DNA of 64,000 bases. Origin: Candidatus Saccharimonadota bacterium. Its GTDB lineage: Bacteria > Patescibacteriota > Saccharimonadia > Saccharimonadales > Saccharimonadaceae. Shown piece by piece: positions 1 through 8,592 of this stretch. Within the stretch, counting starts at the first letter, position 1, and each line of letters opens with the position of its first letter. The position numbers and the translations under genes were made by a program. The stretch spans positions 62,001 to 126,000 of the forward strand of contig JAFWIP010000002.1 of the NCBI GenBank assembly GCA_017514805.1, written 5' to 3'. The notes beneath the pieces were generated by a model. That model saw nothing but the letters and a program-made list of their open reading frames with translations, ran no database searches and had not been told where the DNA came from.

Positions 1-200
1 GTACGACCGCTTCCGGTATCTTACTTGGCGAAGCTAAGGAGAAGCCAAATACTGCCACTATCGAATCCGTCGGCCCAGACGTCAAGAGCGTTAAAAAGGG
101 CGACCGTATCCTTTACCGCGAATATTCCGCAACCGAGCTCAAATACGACGGCAAGGATTACCTCATCGTCAAAGAAGAAGATATTTTAGCAACACTATAA
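1..200 (+). CDS. groES: Co-chaperonin GroES, 3' part
   Basis: The C-terminal two thirds of a GroES subunit, cut off by the window start; the reading frame begins at base 3 and ends with TAA at 198-200. The visible protein carries typical GroES sequence: TIESVGPDVKSVKKGDRILY, then the YDGKDYLIVKEEDILATL ending. GroES forms the heptameric lid that closes the GroEL folding chamber in the cytoplasm. It ends 10 bases before groEL and an AGGAG site sits in the gap, so the two form the usual groESL operon. The promoter and any heat-shock operator lie outside the window. Confidence 0.95.
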   Translation, partial: TTASGILLGEAKEKPNTATIESVGPDVKSVKKGDRILYREYSATELKYDGKDYLIVKEEDILATL

Positions 201-210
201 GGAGTTATTT

Positions 211-1836
211 ATGGCAAAAAAGATTTTTTACGATGCTGAAGCCCGCGAGAAAGTACTTGGCGGCGCCAAGGCTCTCTATGATGCAGTCAAGGTTACCTTT
301 GGCCCAAAAGGCCAGAACGTCGTAATCGAAAAGAGTTATGGCGCACCGACCATCACTCATGATGGCGTCACTGTCGCTGAGGCCGTCGACCTTGGCAACG
401 AAGACGAAGAAACCCTCGGCTACCAGATGGGTGCAAAGCTTATCAAAACCGCAGCCCAGAAGCTAAACAAGGTTGCCGGCGATGGTACTACTACCGTCAC
501 TGTCCTTACTTATAACATTCTCGCCGAAGCAAACAAGCTCATTGCTGCCGGTCACAATCCAATGGACCTCCGCAGGGGCATCGAAGCTGCCGGCGCAGAA
601 ATCGTAAAGGGCATCAATAAGACCGCTGAGCAAATTGAAGGCGACGATAGTAAGGTCGCTGAAGTTGCTACCATTTCTGCTGGCGATGCTGAAATCGGCA
701 AACTCATCGCTAACGTTATCTCCAAAATTGGCAAAGATGGCGTCGTTACTGTCGAGCAAGGTCAAGGCCTCGAGATGCAATCCGAAATCACCGAAGGTTA
801 CACCTACGACAAAGGCTACGCATCGCCATTCTTCGTTACCGACACTCAGCGCCAAGAAGCGATCTTTGATAAACCAGAAATCCTTATCACCGATAAAAAG
901 ATTTCTGCCGTCAATGATATTGTCCCATTCCTCGAAAAGATGGCTCAATCCGGTCGCAAAGATCTCGTCATTATCGCCGAGGAAGTCGAAGGCGAAGCTC
1001 TCTCCGTCCTCGTCCTCAACAAACTCAAAGGCGTCTTTAATACACTCGTTCTCAAGGCTCCAGCCTTTGGCGACAACCGCAAACAAATCATGGAAGATAT
1101 TGCTGTTCTCACTGGCGCTACCGTTGTTTCCAGCGAAAAGGGCATGAATCTTGAAGAATCTGGTCTCGAAGTACTCGGACAGGCTCGCAAGATTATTGCT
1201 ACTAAAGACCAGACTACTATCATTAATGGCGCTGGCGACACTCGCGAGGTTAAAGCCCGCATCGCCGACATTCAGGCTCAGTCCGAAGCCGCCATGTCTG
1301 ATTACGAAACCGAACAATTTAATAAGCGTGCTGCCGCTCTAGCCGGTAAAGTCGCCGTTATTAAGGTTGGCGGTGCTACCGAAACGGAAATCGACGAGAA
1401 GAAGTATCGCGTCGATGATGCTGTTGCCGCAACCAAGGCCGCTCTCGATGAAGGTATCGTCCCAGGCGGTGGCGTCACACTCGTCAACCTCGCTAAGGGT
1501 ATCAAGGACGACAACGCCGGCGCAACTATCCTCAAGAACGCCCTCAAGGCTCCATTTACGCAAATCATGGAGAACGCCGGCCTCAATAGCCAGGCTCTCC
1601 TCGCTCAAGTAGAGGCCGCTAAAGATGGACAGGGCATTAACGTCATGAAACCAGCCGAAGGTCTTGTCGATCTTAAGAAAGCTGGCGTCGTCGACCCAGC
1701 TCGCGTCACTCGCGAGGCCGTCCAAAACGCCGTCAGTATCGCCGCCACAACTATCACCATGGGAGCACTTATCGTAGACCTCCCAGAGAAAAATGACCCA
1801 GCCGCAGCAGCCGGAATGGGCGGCGGAATGTATTAA
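211..1836 (+). CDS. groEL: Chaperonin GroEL (Hsp60)
   Basis: ATP-dependent folding chaperonin of 541 residues, the normal family length. The ATP-binding GDGTTT motif is at residues 90-95, the N-terminal GPKGQNVVIEKSYGAPTITH segment is intact, and the VDDAVAATKAALDEGIVPGG segment lies in the second equatorial part. The C-terminal tail ends AAAGMGGGMY, a short form of the Gly-Met tail found inside the GroEL cavity. An AGGAG ribosome site precedes the ATG. Second gene of groESL. Several long reading frames on the opposite strand here are by-products of its codon bias. Confidence 0.98.
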   Translation: MAKKIFYDAEAREKVLGGAKALYDAVKVTFGPKGQNVVIEKSYGAPTITHDGVTVAEAVDLGNEDEETLGYQMGAKLIKTAAQKLNKVAGDGTTTVTVLTYNILAEANKLIAAGHNPMDLRRGIEAAGAEIVKGINKTAEQIEGDDSKVAEVATISAGDAEIGKLIANVISKIGKDGVVTVEQGQGLEMQSEITEGYTYDKGYASPFFVTDTQRQEAIFDKPEILITDKKISAVNDIVPFLEKMAQSGRKDLVIIAEEVEGEALSVLVLNKLKGVFNTLVLKAPAFGDNRKQIMEDIAVLTGATVVSSEKGMNLEESGLEVLGQARKIIATKDQTTIINGAGDTREVKARIADIQAQSEAAMSDYETEQFNKRAAALAGKVAVIKVGGATETEIDEKKYRVDDAVAATKAALDEGIVPGGGVTLVNLAKGIKDDNAGATILKNALKAPFTQIMENAGLNSQALLAQVEAAKDGQGINVMKPAEGLVDLKKAGVVDPARVTREAVQNAVSIAATTITMGALIVDLPEKNDPAAAAGMGGGMY

Positions 1837-1864
1837 TACATTTCTCAAAAAAAACACTACCATT

Positions 1865-1900
1865 ATAATGCTTACGTTGTATAATATACGTAAGCATTAT
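1865..1900. promoter_or_regulatory. 13-bp perfect inverted repeat enclosing a -10 box
   Basis: Arms at 1865-1877 and 1888-1900 are exact reverse complements (ATAATGCTTACGT), separated by 10 bases. The spacer contains a consensus TATAAT at 1880-1885. The start codon of the next gene is at 1906, so a transcript would begin within the right arm. This reads as the promoter of the surface-protein gene with an operator wrapped around its -10 box. It could also act as a hairpin ending groEL transcription, but no T-run follows it. Confidence 0.6.
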
Positions 1901-1905
1901 TTGTT

Positions 1906-4900
1906 ATGGTCAAAAGAAAAAAGGTCACAGATTATTTACCGTCCGCACGCAAATGCGTCTTTATCGCATTTGTTTTGCTCGTCTCTGCTATTACTTTCTT
2001 TATCTCAAAAAACCAAACCTCTTACGCAGAGGGAACTATAACTGCAAATCTTCACTTCGAAATCAGCGAAAATTTGCATCTATTAATTCATGACGGAAAC
2101 TTCACCTGGCAAAGAACCGGCAACTATTCCTGTACCATTGAAACCGGCCAAAACGAATGTTTCATTAATAAGCCAAAAGTATTTCTTGACAACAACAACC
2201 ATTATCTATATGGCAACCGCGTAGCCTGGGAAACCGAAAGCGACATCAGCGTTATAACTGAGCTTATTCCAGACACTTCAACCTTCATCCAAATGGAGAG
2301 CCTCCCTATTACTAGGGAAATGATAGAACAAAACGGCAGCTCAACCATCAACTTTTCGCTAACGCACTACTTCGAGCACACTGCAACCTATACGCCAGGC
2401 TACTATGTTGAGCGGCTCAAATCTACATCGGATAGTGATTGGGTATATTCAGTCGAAAAAACTTGTCAAACCACCCACTATACTCGTACTTTTACGAGCG
2501 AGCAAAATCACACTTCTTGGACAGGCTGTAAGCCAGCCATCCCTTATGGTGTTCAATACGACTCGGCAACTAATGATTGGAACTGGGGAACAAGCAAACA
2601 ACATTTCTATACGATAAGCGATTCGGTAGTTGGACAAGGCAAAATCGAACTCGATATCTATGAAGATCAAACAATCCGAGTAAACAGACGCTTCCCTAGA
2701 ACTCTTCGTTTCAACACAAACGGCTCTACTCTAACTTATAACAGCGGCACATATATATCCGACTCTGTAGATTTTACGTGCTATGCAGAGGCAGCAGATG
2801 GCGACTGTACTCTCCGGAGTTTTACGGTACCAAAAATCACCGCACCTTCTGGTTTTACTGCAAAAGGTTATTCATTCCAAAGTAGACAATTTTCTACTGA
2901 GGCCGACGATCATCTTGCCACCCTTATCAATAATAATATTGGGGAAGAAGTCAATTCGGGATACCTCATAGAGTATTCGGAGTGGGGTGATAAAATTGAC
3001 GTTTATGCATTCTCAGAAAAAGCTATTACTATTTCTTTCTTACCTAATAGCAACCAAGTCAGTCCGACGCAAAAAGTCTGTTATATAACTCCAAACTCCT
3101 CCTGTAGCGTATCTACGCCATCAATTCCGACCCAAGAAAATACCCCGACCGTAGTCGGTTGGTCGCCAACTCAAAATGGCGCCACACTGGCATTGCATAA
3201 TCCAAATTATCTAAGAGACGACTCAATCGCAGAAGAATATCGCGTATACCATATCGGCTCCGATTATCATACGCTAAGCGAAGATCCGACAGTTCATCTC
3301 TATGCCCAAACGGTAGCCAAAGCTAAAACCTATCAAGCCTTGTTTAATAACGACATGGCACCACCTGTAACAAAAAAATGTACTATTCCTGCAACCTATA
3401 ATAACGTCGTTCAGGAATCATCATGCGCAATAACGTCGCCAGACGAATATAATATTGGCGGCTACAGAAACACTAAATGGACTGACGGCACAAATACAAT
3501 TCAGCCGAACCAAGATGTCGCTCTTACAAACGACGTAACCTACAACTGGGCGGGTGATCCAAATATTAACATGCTCAAGTTTGATGCCAATGGCGGTAGC
3601 GGTACGATGACACCTGTCATGATTTACCACAACAAACAACTAACCCTCCCGAACAATACCTTCACGAACGAGGGGAAGGCCTTTGTTGGCTGGAATACAA
3701 AAGCAGACGGTAGTGGCACTTCTTATACGGACGGACAAACTACATCATTTCGTTTAGTCAATGATAATGGCACCCTCTACTTGTATGCACAATGGGAGAC
3801 TCTCTATACAATCAATTACAACTGTACACTAAATGGTGGCACCTGCGATATTAATACGCCAGGCTACAAACCAGCTGGAGCACAAGCAGACCTCGACCGC
3901 ACCGCCACGAAGAGCGGTTGGCAATTCTTAGGCTGGAATACAGTCTCTAATGCCACCTCGGCCCTCAGTTCGTATACTGTCACTGGCGACGAAACCCTCT
4001 ATGCCATCTTCAAGAAAAACGTCCAAGTCATTTTCGAAAACAACGGCGCGTCATTCCTTCATGGTGAAACCATTTTTGGCTGCGTCATGTATAACCGAGA
4101 CACCTCTTGCCAAGTTAGATACACGGCGCCAACAATCACGCCAAAAGAGCATTATACAGCCGTAGGCTTTAGTACTGACAAAAAGAGTCTCACCGCAACA
4201 TTAGGTGCTGGCTCAGGGAACACAGAAACGCTCAGCCAAAGTAAAACCTATTACGCCACTCACTACGCCACATCCGACGTAATCTTTGTCGATAATGGCA
4301 ATACAATTAATGGCGACAAAGAATTCTCTTGTTACATCATCGGGACAGAGACGAACTGTACTACTGTTGTCCCAGATTTTACACCTGCCGCACGATCAAA
4401 ACGCGGATATACAAATACTGCCAACTTTGACGAAGCCACTGAGCGCTACAATCCTGGCGATATCTTAAGGCTCTATCCTCGCGACTTTGGTGATCATTAT
4501 TATCTCTATGCACAAAGCATCAGCGCAGGATTTTTGAACTCTGCGACCTTCACAGATAACCTAAAGGGCACTTCCGAGAAAAGACAATGTCACGTAGAGC
4601 CAGTCTATAATGCATCTGGTCAGGCAACAAGTTGTACAATAACAACCCCAGACCTACCAAGCCACATCGGCTATCGTGCTAGAGTCTGGAAAAATACTGA
4701 GACTAATACGGAGCATTTCAATAACACAGAAATCTCACTCACCCAATCAAGCACAACATTTGTCGATAGTAATTATCAAGTACAATACAAGATTAGCTTC
4801 AATCCGAACGGCGGCAATGGCTCAACTATTACTACTGGCCTGCTAAACTACTATGAGCCATACACTATCCCAAAGAATACCTTCACCCATAATGGCAACT

Positions 4901-6666
4901 ATAGATTCGTTAAGTGGTGTACATCCGCCGACGGCACTGGAACTTGTTATGACGAAGAAGACGTTGTTAAAGAATTATCGCCTAGAGGCACAACAGTTCA
5001 GCTTTATGCCATCTGGCAAAAATATGCACGCGTCTACTTTGACGCATCAGAAAACGGCGGTAGCACCCTCGTCCCGCCTATCTTAAGAGCCGTACCGTTC
5101 ACTATATCTATAACGCCTCTCGATTATACTGCAAGCAAAAACGGCTACCAGTTCATTGGATGGAATGACGATAAAGATGCGACTACAATTCGCACTGAAT
5201 ACACCGTTACTGATTCAGACATAACAGTCTATGCGATCTTTAAGAAGACTATGACGGTTACCTTCGACAAGAACGGCGCTTCTAGCCTCACCGGCACCAC
5301 TACTTATTCCTGCGACGCGTTCAATAACAATACTTCCTGCCAAATCAGATATACTGCGCCAACTATTACTCCAAGAGACAACTTCACTGCGCTAGGTTTC
5401 AGCACTAATCAAAACGCCACTTCAAGCACACTCGAACAAGGCATATCCGCCGTCGGCAATATTTCGAGTAATCGCACATATTACGCAATCACAAAATCTA
5501 CTGCAACCGCCACATTCAACGATAATGCTGGCAACACAATAATCGGACAGAAGAGCAGATCATGTGATATTTATAACGCAGGAACATCTTGCTCAATCAC
5601 TTCGCCTGACTTCAATACTTCGAATCAATACAAGATTGGCTACACTACGAGCTCAACCTACTCTAGTTCAGATGATGTTTACGATGTCAACCACGCTATT
5701 AATCTAGCTCCAGGTCAGCAACTCAATCTCTACCCACATAGTACTAATGACGCCATTCTCAGACGAGCTACCTTTAATTACGAAGAAAGTAATTCAATAT
5801 TTAAGACCTGTACCATTCCAAAGAGCTACAATAATACACCGCAAGCTGACTATTGCGAAATCACCGCACCAGCTCTTAGCGCTATCACTGGGTATAAGAG
5901 TCATGTATGGGACTCAAATGGCACCTCTATCGCTGGCGGATCCACTATTCGCCTATATAAAGATATGTCCTACGACGAGAAAAAGACCCCAATCGAATAT
6001 ACAATTAAATTCGACCACGGCGACGGTAAAGGTTCGATGCCTAACGTCACATATAAATATGACCAAGAGTACACCCTGCCATCTAATGCATTCACGCATG
6101 ACGGGGAAGAATACTACTTCGAAAAGTGGTGCCTATCAGGCGAATCATATGCCGTCTGCTTTAATGAAAATGACAAAGTAACGAACCTGACAAATACAGA
6201 CGGTAAAATACTTACCTTGGAAGCAATCTGGGCAAAGCATGACTACATTACGATTAAATTGCCGCCAAGCAAAACTGATCCCGATGGCAAGGAAGTAAAG
6301 TGTATCTACTATACGCCGGGCAAATGTTCAGCAAAGATGCCAGACCCATCTGAATACCCGCAAGATGACAATGACGTTTCTGGCTATAAGCCAAACGGTA
6401 ACGATGGCGACAATTCTGGCCTCTCTGATAGAGATTTTGCCTACGATCCAAATACTAGATCTCTCGTTATCGTCAGGCCATACAACGAATTGAAGGATAA
6501 AAATCTCGCCTTCAGGCCAACATTTTCTCCTTCACCAGAGAGTGTACGCTCGAACGAAAAATTGCCTAGAACCGGCGACGTTAACCCAGGCATATTCATT
6601 ACCGTCTCGGCACTTCTTACCGCTTGCGCCGCCTTCGGTGTCCGTTATCTCATTAAGCGCCGCTAG
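1906..6666 (+). CDS. Giant LPXTG-type surface protein with InlB-like B-repeats
   Basis: A 1586-residue predicted surface protein. It has an N-terminal signal peptide (basic start, hydrophobic stretch about residues 18-35), a long extracellular repeat region, and a C-terminal sorting signal: LPRTG at about residue 1553, a hydrophobic helix, then a KRR tail. The repeats include Listeria/Bacteroides (InlB B, Flg_new) units such as FDANGGSGTMTP...FVGWNTKADGSGTSY...LYAQW. Starting near residues 558, 964 and 1367, a unit of about 405 residues recurs. More than ten short segments have paired cysteines ending C-x-[IV]-x-x-P. The role is inferred to be adhesion or host contact. No sortase gene is in the window. 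The start follows the TATAAT at 1880. Confidence 0.85.
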   Translation: MVKRKKVTDYLPSARKCVFIAFVLLVSAITFFISKNQTSYAEGTITANLHFEISENLHLLIHDGNFTWQRTGNYSCTIETGQNECFINKPKVFLDNNNHYLYGNRVAWETESDISVITELIPDTSTFIQMESLPITREMIEQNGSSTINFSLTHYFEHTATYTPGYYVERLKSTSDSDWVYSVEKTCQTTHYTRTFTSEQNHTSWTGCKPAIPYGVQYDSATNDWNWGTSKQHFYTISDSVVGQGKIELDIYEDQTIRVNRRFPRTLRFNTNGSTLTYNSGTYISDSVDFTCYAEAADGDCTLRSFTVPKITAPSGFTAKGYSFQSRQFSTEADDHLATLINNNIGEEVNSGYLIEYSEWGDKIDVYAFSEKAITISFLPNSNQVSPTQKVCYITPNSSCSVSTPSIPTQENTPTVVGWSPTQNGATLALHNPNYLRDDSIAEEYRVYHIGSDYHTLSEDPTVHLYAQTVAKAKTYQALFNNDMAPPVTKKCTIPATYNNVVQESSCAITSPDEYNIGGYRNTKWTDGTNTIQPNQDVALTNDVTYNWAGDPNINMLKFDANGGSGTMTPVMIYHNKQLTLPNNTFTNEGKAFVGWNTKADGSGTSYTDGQTTSFRLVNDNGTLYLYAQWETLYTINYNCTLNGGTCDINTPGYKPAGAQADLDRTATKSGWQFLGWNTVSNATSALSSYTVTGDETLYAIFKKNVQVIFENNGASFLHGETIFGCVMYNRDTSCQVRYTAPTITPKEHYTAVGFSTDKKSLTATLGAGSGNTETLSQSKTYYATHYATSDVIFVDNGNTINGDKEFSCYIIGTETNCTTVVPDFTPAARSKRGYTNTANFDEATERYNPGDILRLYPRDFGDHYYLYAQSISAGFLNSATFTDNLKGTSEKRQCHVEPVYNASGQATSCTITTPDLPSHIGYRARVWKNTETNTEHFNNTEISLTQSSTTFVDSNYQVQYKISFNPNGGNGSTITTGLLNYYEPYTIPKNTFTHNGNYRFVKWCTSADGTGTCYDEEDVVKELSPRGTTVQLYAIWQKYARVYFDASENGGSTLVPPILRAVPFTISITPLDYTASKNGYQFIGWNDDKDATTIRTEYTVTDSDITVYAIFKKTMTVTFDKNGASSLTGTTTYSCDAFNNNTSCQIRYTAPTITPRDNFTALGFSTNQNATSSTLEQGISAVGNISSNRTYYAITKSTATATFNDNAGNTIIGQKSRSCDIYNAGTSCSITSPDFNTSNQYKIGYTTSSTYSSSDDVYDVNHAINLAPGQQLNLYPHSTNDAILRRATFNYEESNSIFKTCTIPKSYNNTPQADYCEITAPALSAITGYKSHVWDSNGTSIAGGSTIRLYKDMSYDEKKTPIEYTIKFDHGDGKGSMPNVTYKYDQEYTLPSNAFTHDGEEYYFEKWCLSGESYAVCFNENDKVTNLTNTDGKILTLEAIWAKHDYITIKLPPSKTDPDGKEVKCIYYTPGKCSAKMPDPSEYPQDDNDVSGYKPNGNDGDNSGLSDRDFAYDPNTRSLVIVRPYNELKDKNLAFRPTFSPSPESVRSNEKLPRTGDVNPGIFITVSALLTACAAFGVRYLIKRR

Positions 6667-6728
6667 GAACCGACGATCTTCGTCATAAAACCAAAAATGA
6701 ATCAGGACATGCGCCTAGCATAAATATA

Positions 6729-6763
6729 AAAAAGGAGTCGCGACATGCGCGTGGCTCCTTTTT
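6729..6763 (+). terminator. Terminator after surface-protein gene
   Basis: AAAAAGGAG (6729-6737) pairs with CTCCTTTTT (6755-6763), a hairpin ending in a T-run on the plus strand. It lies 63 bases after the surface-protein stop codon. Confidence 0.65.
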
Positions 6764-6781
6764 CGAAATCAAAGGGAGCCC

Positions 6782-6808
6782 CAACGAGGGAAATGTGTTG
6801 CCTCGTTG
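6782..6808. repeat. Perfect 8-bp hairpin
   Basis: CAACGAGG (6782-6789) and CCTCGTTG (6801-6808) form a stem with an 11-base loop. There is no T-run. It sits between two terminators in the convergent intergenic region and its role is unknown. Confidence 0.4.
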
Positions 6809-6815
6809 AGTCTAT

Positions 6816-6846
6816 AAAAATGCCTCCGGAGGACAGAGGCATTTTT
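6816..6846 (-). terminator. Terminator of the 6868 gene, usable in both directions
   Basis: AAAAATGCCTC (6816-6826) pairs perfectly with GAGGCATTTTT (6836-6846). The symmetric A/T runs make it a likely two-way terminator, immediately downstream of the minus-strand gene. Confidence 0.75.
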
Positions 6847-6867
6847 GCAAGAATAAGATAGATTAGA

Positions 6868-7359
6868 TTATTGGATTTGACCATTAGCATCGGCTACAGG
6901 AATACCGAGCTTATCGATCGTTTCGACAACAAAGAGAAGGGCTTCTGCCTTTTCCTTCTGATCTTCGATACCCTTAGCAGCGTTATAAGCAGGTTCAATA
7001 CAAGCCTTATCTTCGGTAAGATCAATAATTTCCTTATAAATCTTGAACTTCTTTGCCGGCTCAATATCGATATCTTCGATAATAGGGCGGAGATCAGATA
7101 GTGCCATCGTCTTTACGCGGTCAAGATCAGGGTCGCCATAAACGGCCTTGCCTGCTGGAGTGACTGGCGCCTCTGGCATAGCAGGAATTTCTGGTGCTGG
7201 AGGAGTACCAAGATCAACTGGCGCGTTATCGGTTGCGCTTGCTACGCTGTTAGTTACCTCAGCTACTGGATCAGCAGCTGGAGCAGCGCCGCCAGGGTTA
7301 GTAATACTATTGATTGCTTGTTGCAACTCATCTGGAGTCGCAGTGTTATTTTGGTCCAT
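6868..7359 (-). CDS. Uncharacterised Ala/Pro-rich acidic protein
   Basis: About 163 residues, with no family I can name. The first half is a low-complexity Ala/Pro/Thr/Val linker (repeated AP, PAMPEAPVTPAG). The second half (from about residue 75) looks like a compact helical domain rich in Lys, Glu and Asp (KFKIYKEIIDLTEDKACIEP). There is no signal peptide or membrane segment. I chose the ATG at 7359 because AAGGTGG lies six bases upstream; an in-frame GTG three codons earlier overlaps that site. It is followed by a strong hairpin terminator and has no operon partner. Probably cytoplasmic. Confidence 0.7.
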   Translation of the reverse strand: MDQNNTATPDELQQAINSITNPGGAAPAADPVAEVTNSVASATDNAPVDLGTPPAPEIPAMPEAPVTPAGKAVYGDPDLDRVKTMALSDLRPIIEDIDIEPAKKFKIYKEIIDLTEDKACIEPAYNAAKGIEDQKEKAEALLFVVETIDKLGIPVADANGQIQ

Positions 7360-7413
7360 ATTGCCCACCTTTTAATCTAATCTTTAATTAACTATATAAT
7401 ATCACGCTTACGC

Positions 7414-7878
7414 CTAAATACGCAAGAAACGCACTAGACGGTCAAGTAAGTCAATCTTGACTGGCTCCATCGGCAATCGCGCACCGAATACATCTACAAT
7501 CTGCTCACCCTCAGTTTCGGGGAAATATACGCGAACCCTTGGGCTGAAGCGTTTCTTAGGCACTAATACGATTGAATAATGATTATTTTCATTCAACACG
7601 CCGAACGAACGGAATGAATCAAAGGTATAAAGATTATTACCCTCGGAGAGTCCTTTGTCGGAAAGGGAATAGTGGAGCATTCTTGGTTTCCTTGTAGTGT
7701 AAGTTAATAGTGCGACCGCCGCTACAATTACTAACGCCAAAAATGTCCATTGTTTAATAAAAATCGCTAACGCACACAAAGCGATAACGACTAAAGCAAG
7801 GCCGAAATACCACCCAGCATTCTTCTTATATTCGATATATTCGCGAGCTTCCCAGTTCACAATTATCTTATCAGCCAT
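7414..7878 (-). CDS. Two-helix membrane protein with C-terminal cytoplasmic domain
   Basis: A 154-residue protein. A short polar N-terminus (VNWEAREYIEYKKNAGWYF) is followed by two adjacent membrane helices (about residues 20-62) and a soluble domain of about 90 residues with alternating strands (YSIVLVPKKRFSPRVRVYFP). The layout resembles small membrane-anchored PH-like proteins, but I cannot assign the family firmly. The ATG at 7878 is chosen because a TATAAT box (7893-7888) ends nine bases before it; starting further upstream would place the promoter inside the gene. Confidence 0.75.
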   Translation of the reverse strand: MADKIIVNWEAREYIEYKKNAGWYFGLALVVIALCALAIFIKQWTFLALVIVAAVALLTYTTRKPRMLHYSLSDKGLSEGNNLYTFDSFRSFGVLNENNHYSIVLVPKKRFSPRVRVYFPETEGEQIVDVFGARLPMEPVKIDLLDRLVRFLRI

Positions 7879-7887
7879 AGTACCTTT

Positions 7888-7893
7888 ATTATA
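7888..7893 (-). promoter_or_regulatory. -10 box of the 7414 gene
   Basis: TATAAT on the minus strand, preceded by TGG (an extended -10), ends nine bases before the ATG at 7878. The leader would be only a few bases long. Confidence 0.6.
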
Positions 7894-7947
7894 CCATAAG
7901 CAAAATCTCAAGTGCCATCAAAAAATGCCCTAAACTAGAGCATCTTT

Positions 7948-8040
7948 TGGCGGAGGGTGAGAGATTCGAACTCTCGCACCAGCTTTCGCCAGTCTAACGA
8001 TTTAGCAAACCGTCCCCTTCAGCCACTTGGGTAACCCTCC
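7948..8040 (-). tRNA. tRNA-Ser (anticodon GCT)
   Basis: On the minus strand the gene starts GGAGGGTT and ends AACCCTCCG-type acceptor sequence followed by an encoded CCA (7948-7950). The anticodon loop reads TTGCTAA, giving GCT for serine AGC/AGU codons. The total length of about 93 bases and the extra variable arm (ACTGGCGAAAGCTGGT) fit a class II serine tRNA. The T-loop TTCGAAT is intact. Confidence 0.93.
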
Positions 8041-8103
8041 AACAGCTACTATTTTATCATATTTTACCCCTCTTAATCAACTAAGCTTGTATTTCCGCTA
8101 AAC

Positions 8104-8133
8104 TAGACAAAGCTTCCGAATTCGTTGTATAAT
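8104..8133 (+). promoter_or_regulatory. Promoter of pilin-like gene 8166
   Basis: TAGACA (8104-8109), an 18-base spacer, then TATAAT (8128-8133). An AAGGAAG ribosome site follows at about 8144-8150, and the ATG is at 8166. Confidence 0.6.
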
Positions 8134-8165
8134 AAGTTTATCTTAAGGAAGAATAGAAACAACTT

Positions 8166-8585
8166 ATGAAAAACTTTCTCAAAAAAGCAAGCAAAATTAT
8201 CACCGGAGCAGCTACTGCTGCAACATTATTAGCTGGTCGCGCAATGGCCGCAGAAGCACAGGTAGCTAACCCAAGTTCAGCCGAAAACCCAGCCCAAGCT
8301 GGCGCAGAGACCGCAAAAGCAAGCGGCATGCCAAGCGAGCTCGTTGGCGTCAACGGCGTCTTCACTAAGATTACCAACACCGTCCTCTACGCAGTCGGCA
8401 TCATCTCTGTCATTATGCTTATCTACGGCGGTCTCCGCTATGTCGTTTCTGGCGGTGATAGCAAGAAGGTTACAGATGCAAAGAACACCATCATGTACGC
8501 TATCATTGGCCTTATTATTTCTATTCTCGCCTACGCAATCGTCAACTTCGTCATTAACGCAGTTGGCGGTGAAGCTACAGTCTAA
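8166..8585 (+). CDS. VirB2-like type IV secretion pilin
   Basis: A 139-residue pilin-like protein. It has a signal peptide ending near GRAMAAEA (residue about 28), a short Ala-rich linker, and two membrane helices (about residues 72-92 and 108-132) joined by a small basic loop: GGLRYVVSGGDSKKVTDAKN. This two-helix plan with GG..Y...GD..K..K.K...LY..IGL is the signature of the T4SS_pilin/VirB2-like family in this lineage. It is the only one of seven such genes here on the plus strand and has its own promoter. It probably forms part of the secretion pilus or surface fibre. Confidence 0.85.
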   Translation: MKNFLKKASKIITGAATAATLLAGRAMAAEAQVANPSSAENPAQAGAETAKASGMPSELVGVNGVFTKITNTVLYAVGIISVIMLIYGGLRYVVSGGDSKKVTDAKNTIMYAIIGLIISILAYAIVNFVINAVGGEATV

Positions 8586-8592
8586 TTAAGAC

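Noticed and set aside
463..1317. Long open frame on the minus strand inside groEL
   Set aside because: It lies fully antisense to a certain gene, has no ribosome site, and its protein has no family features. It is explained by groEL codon bias.
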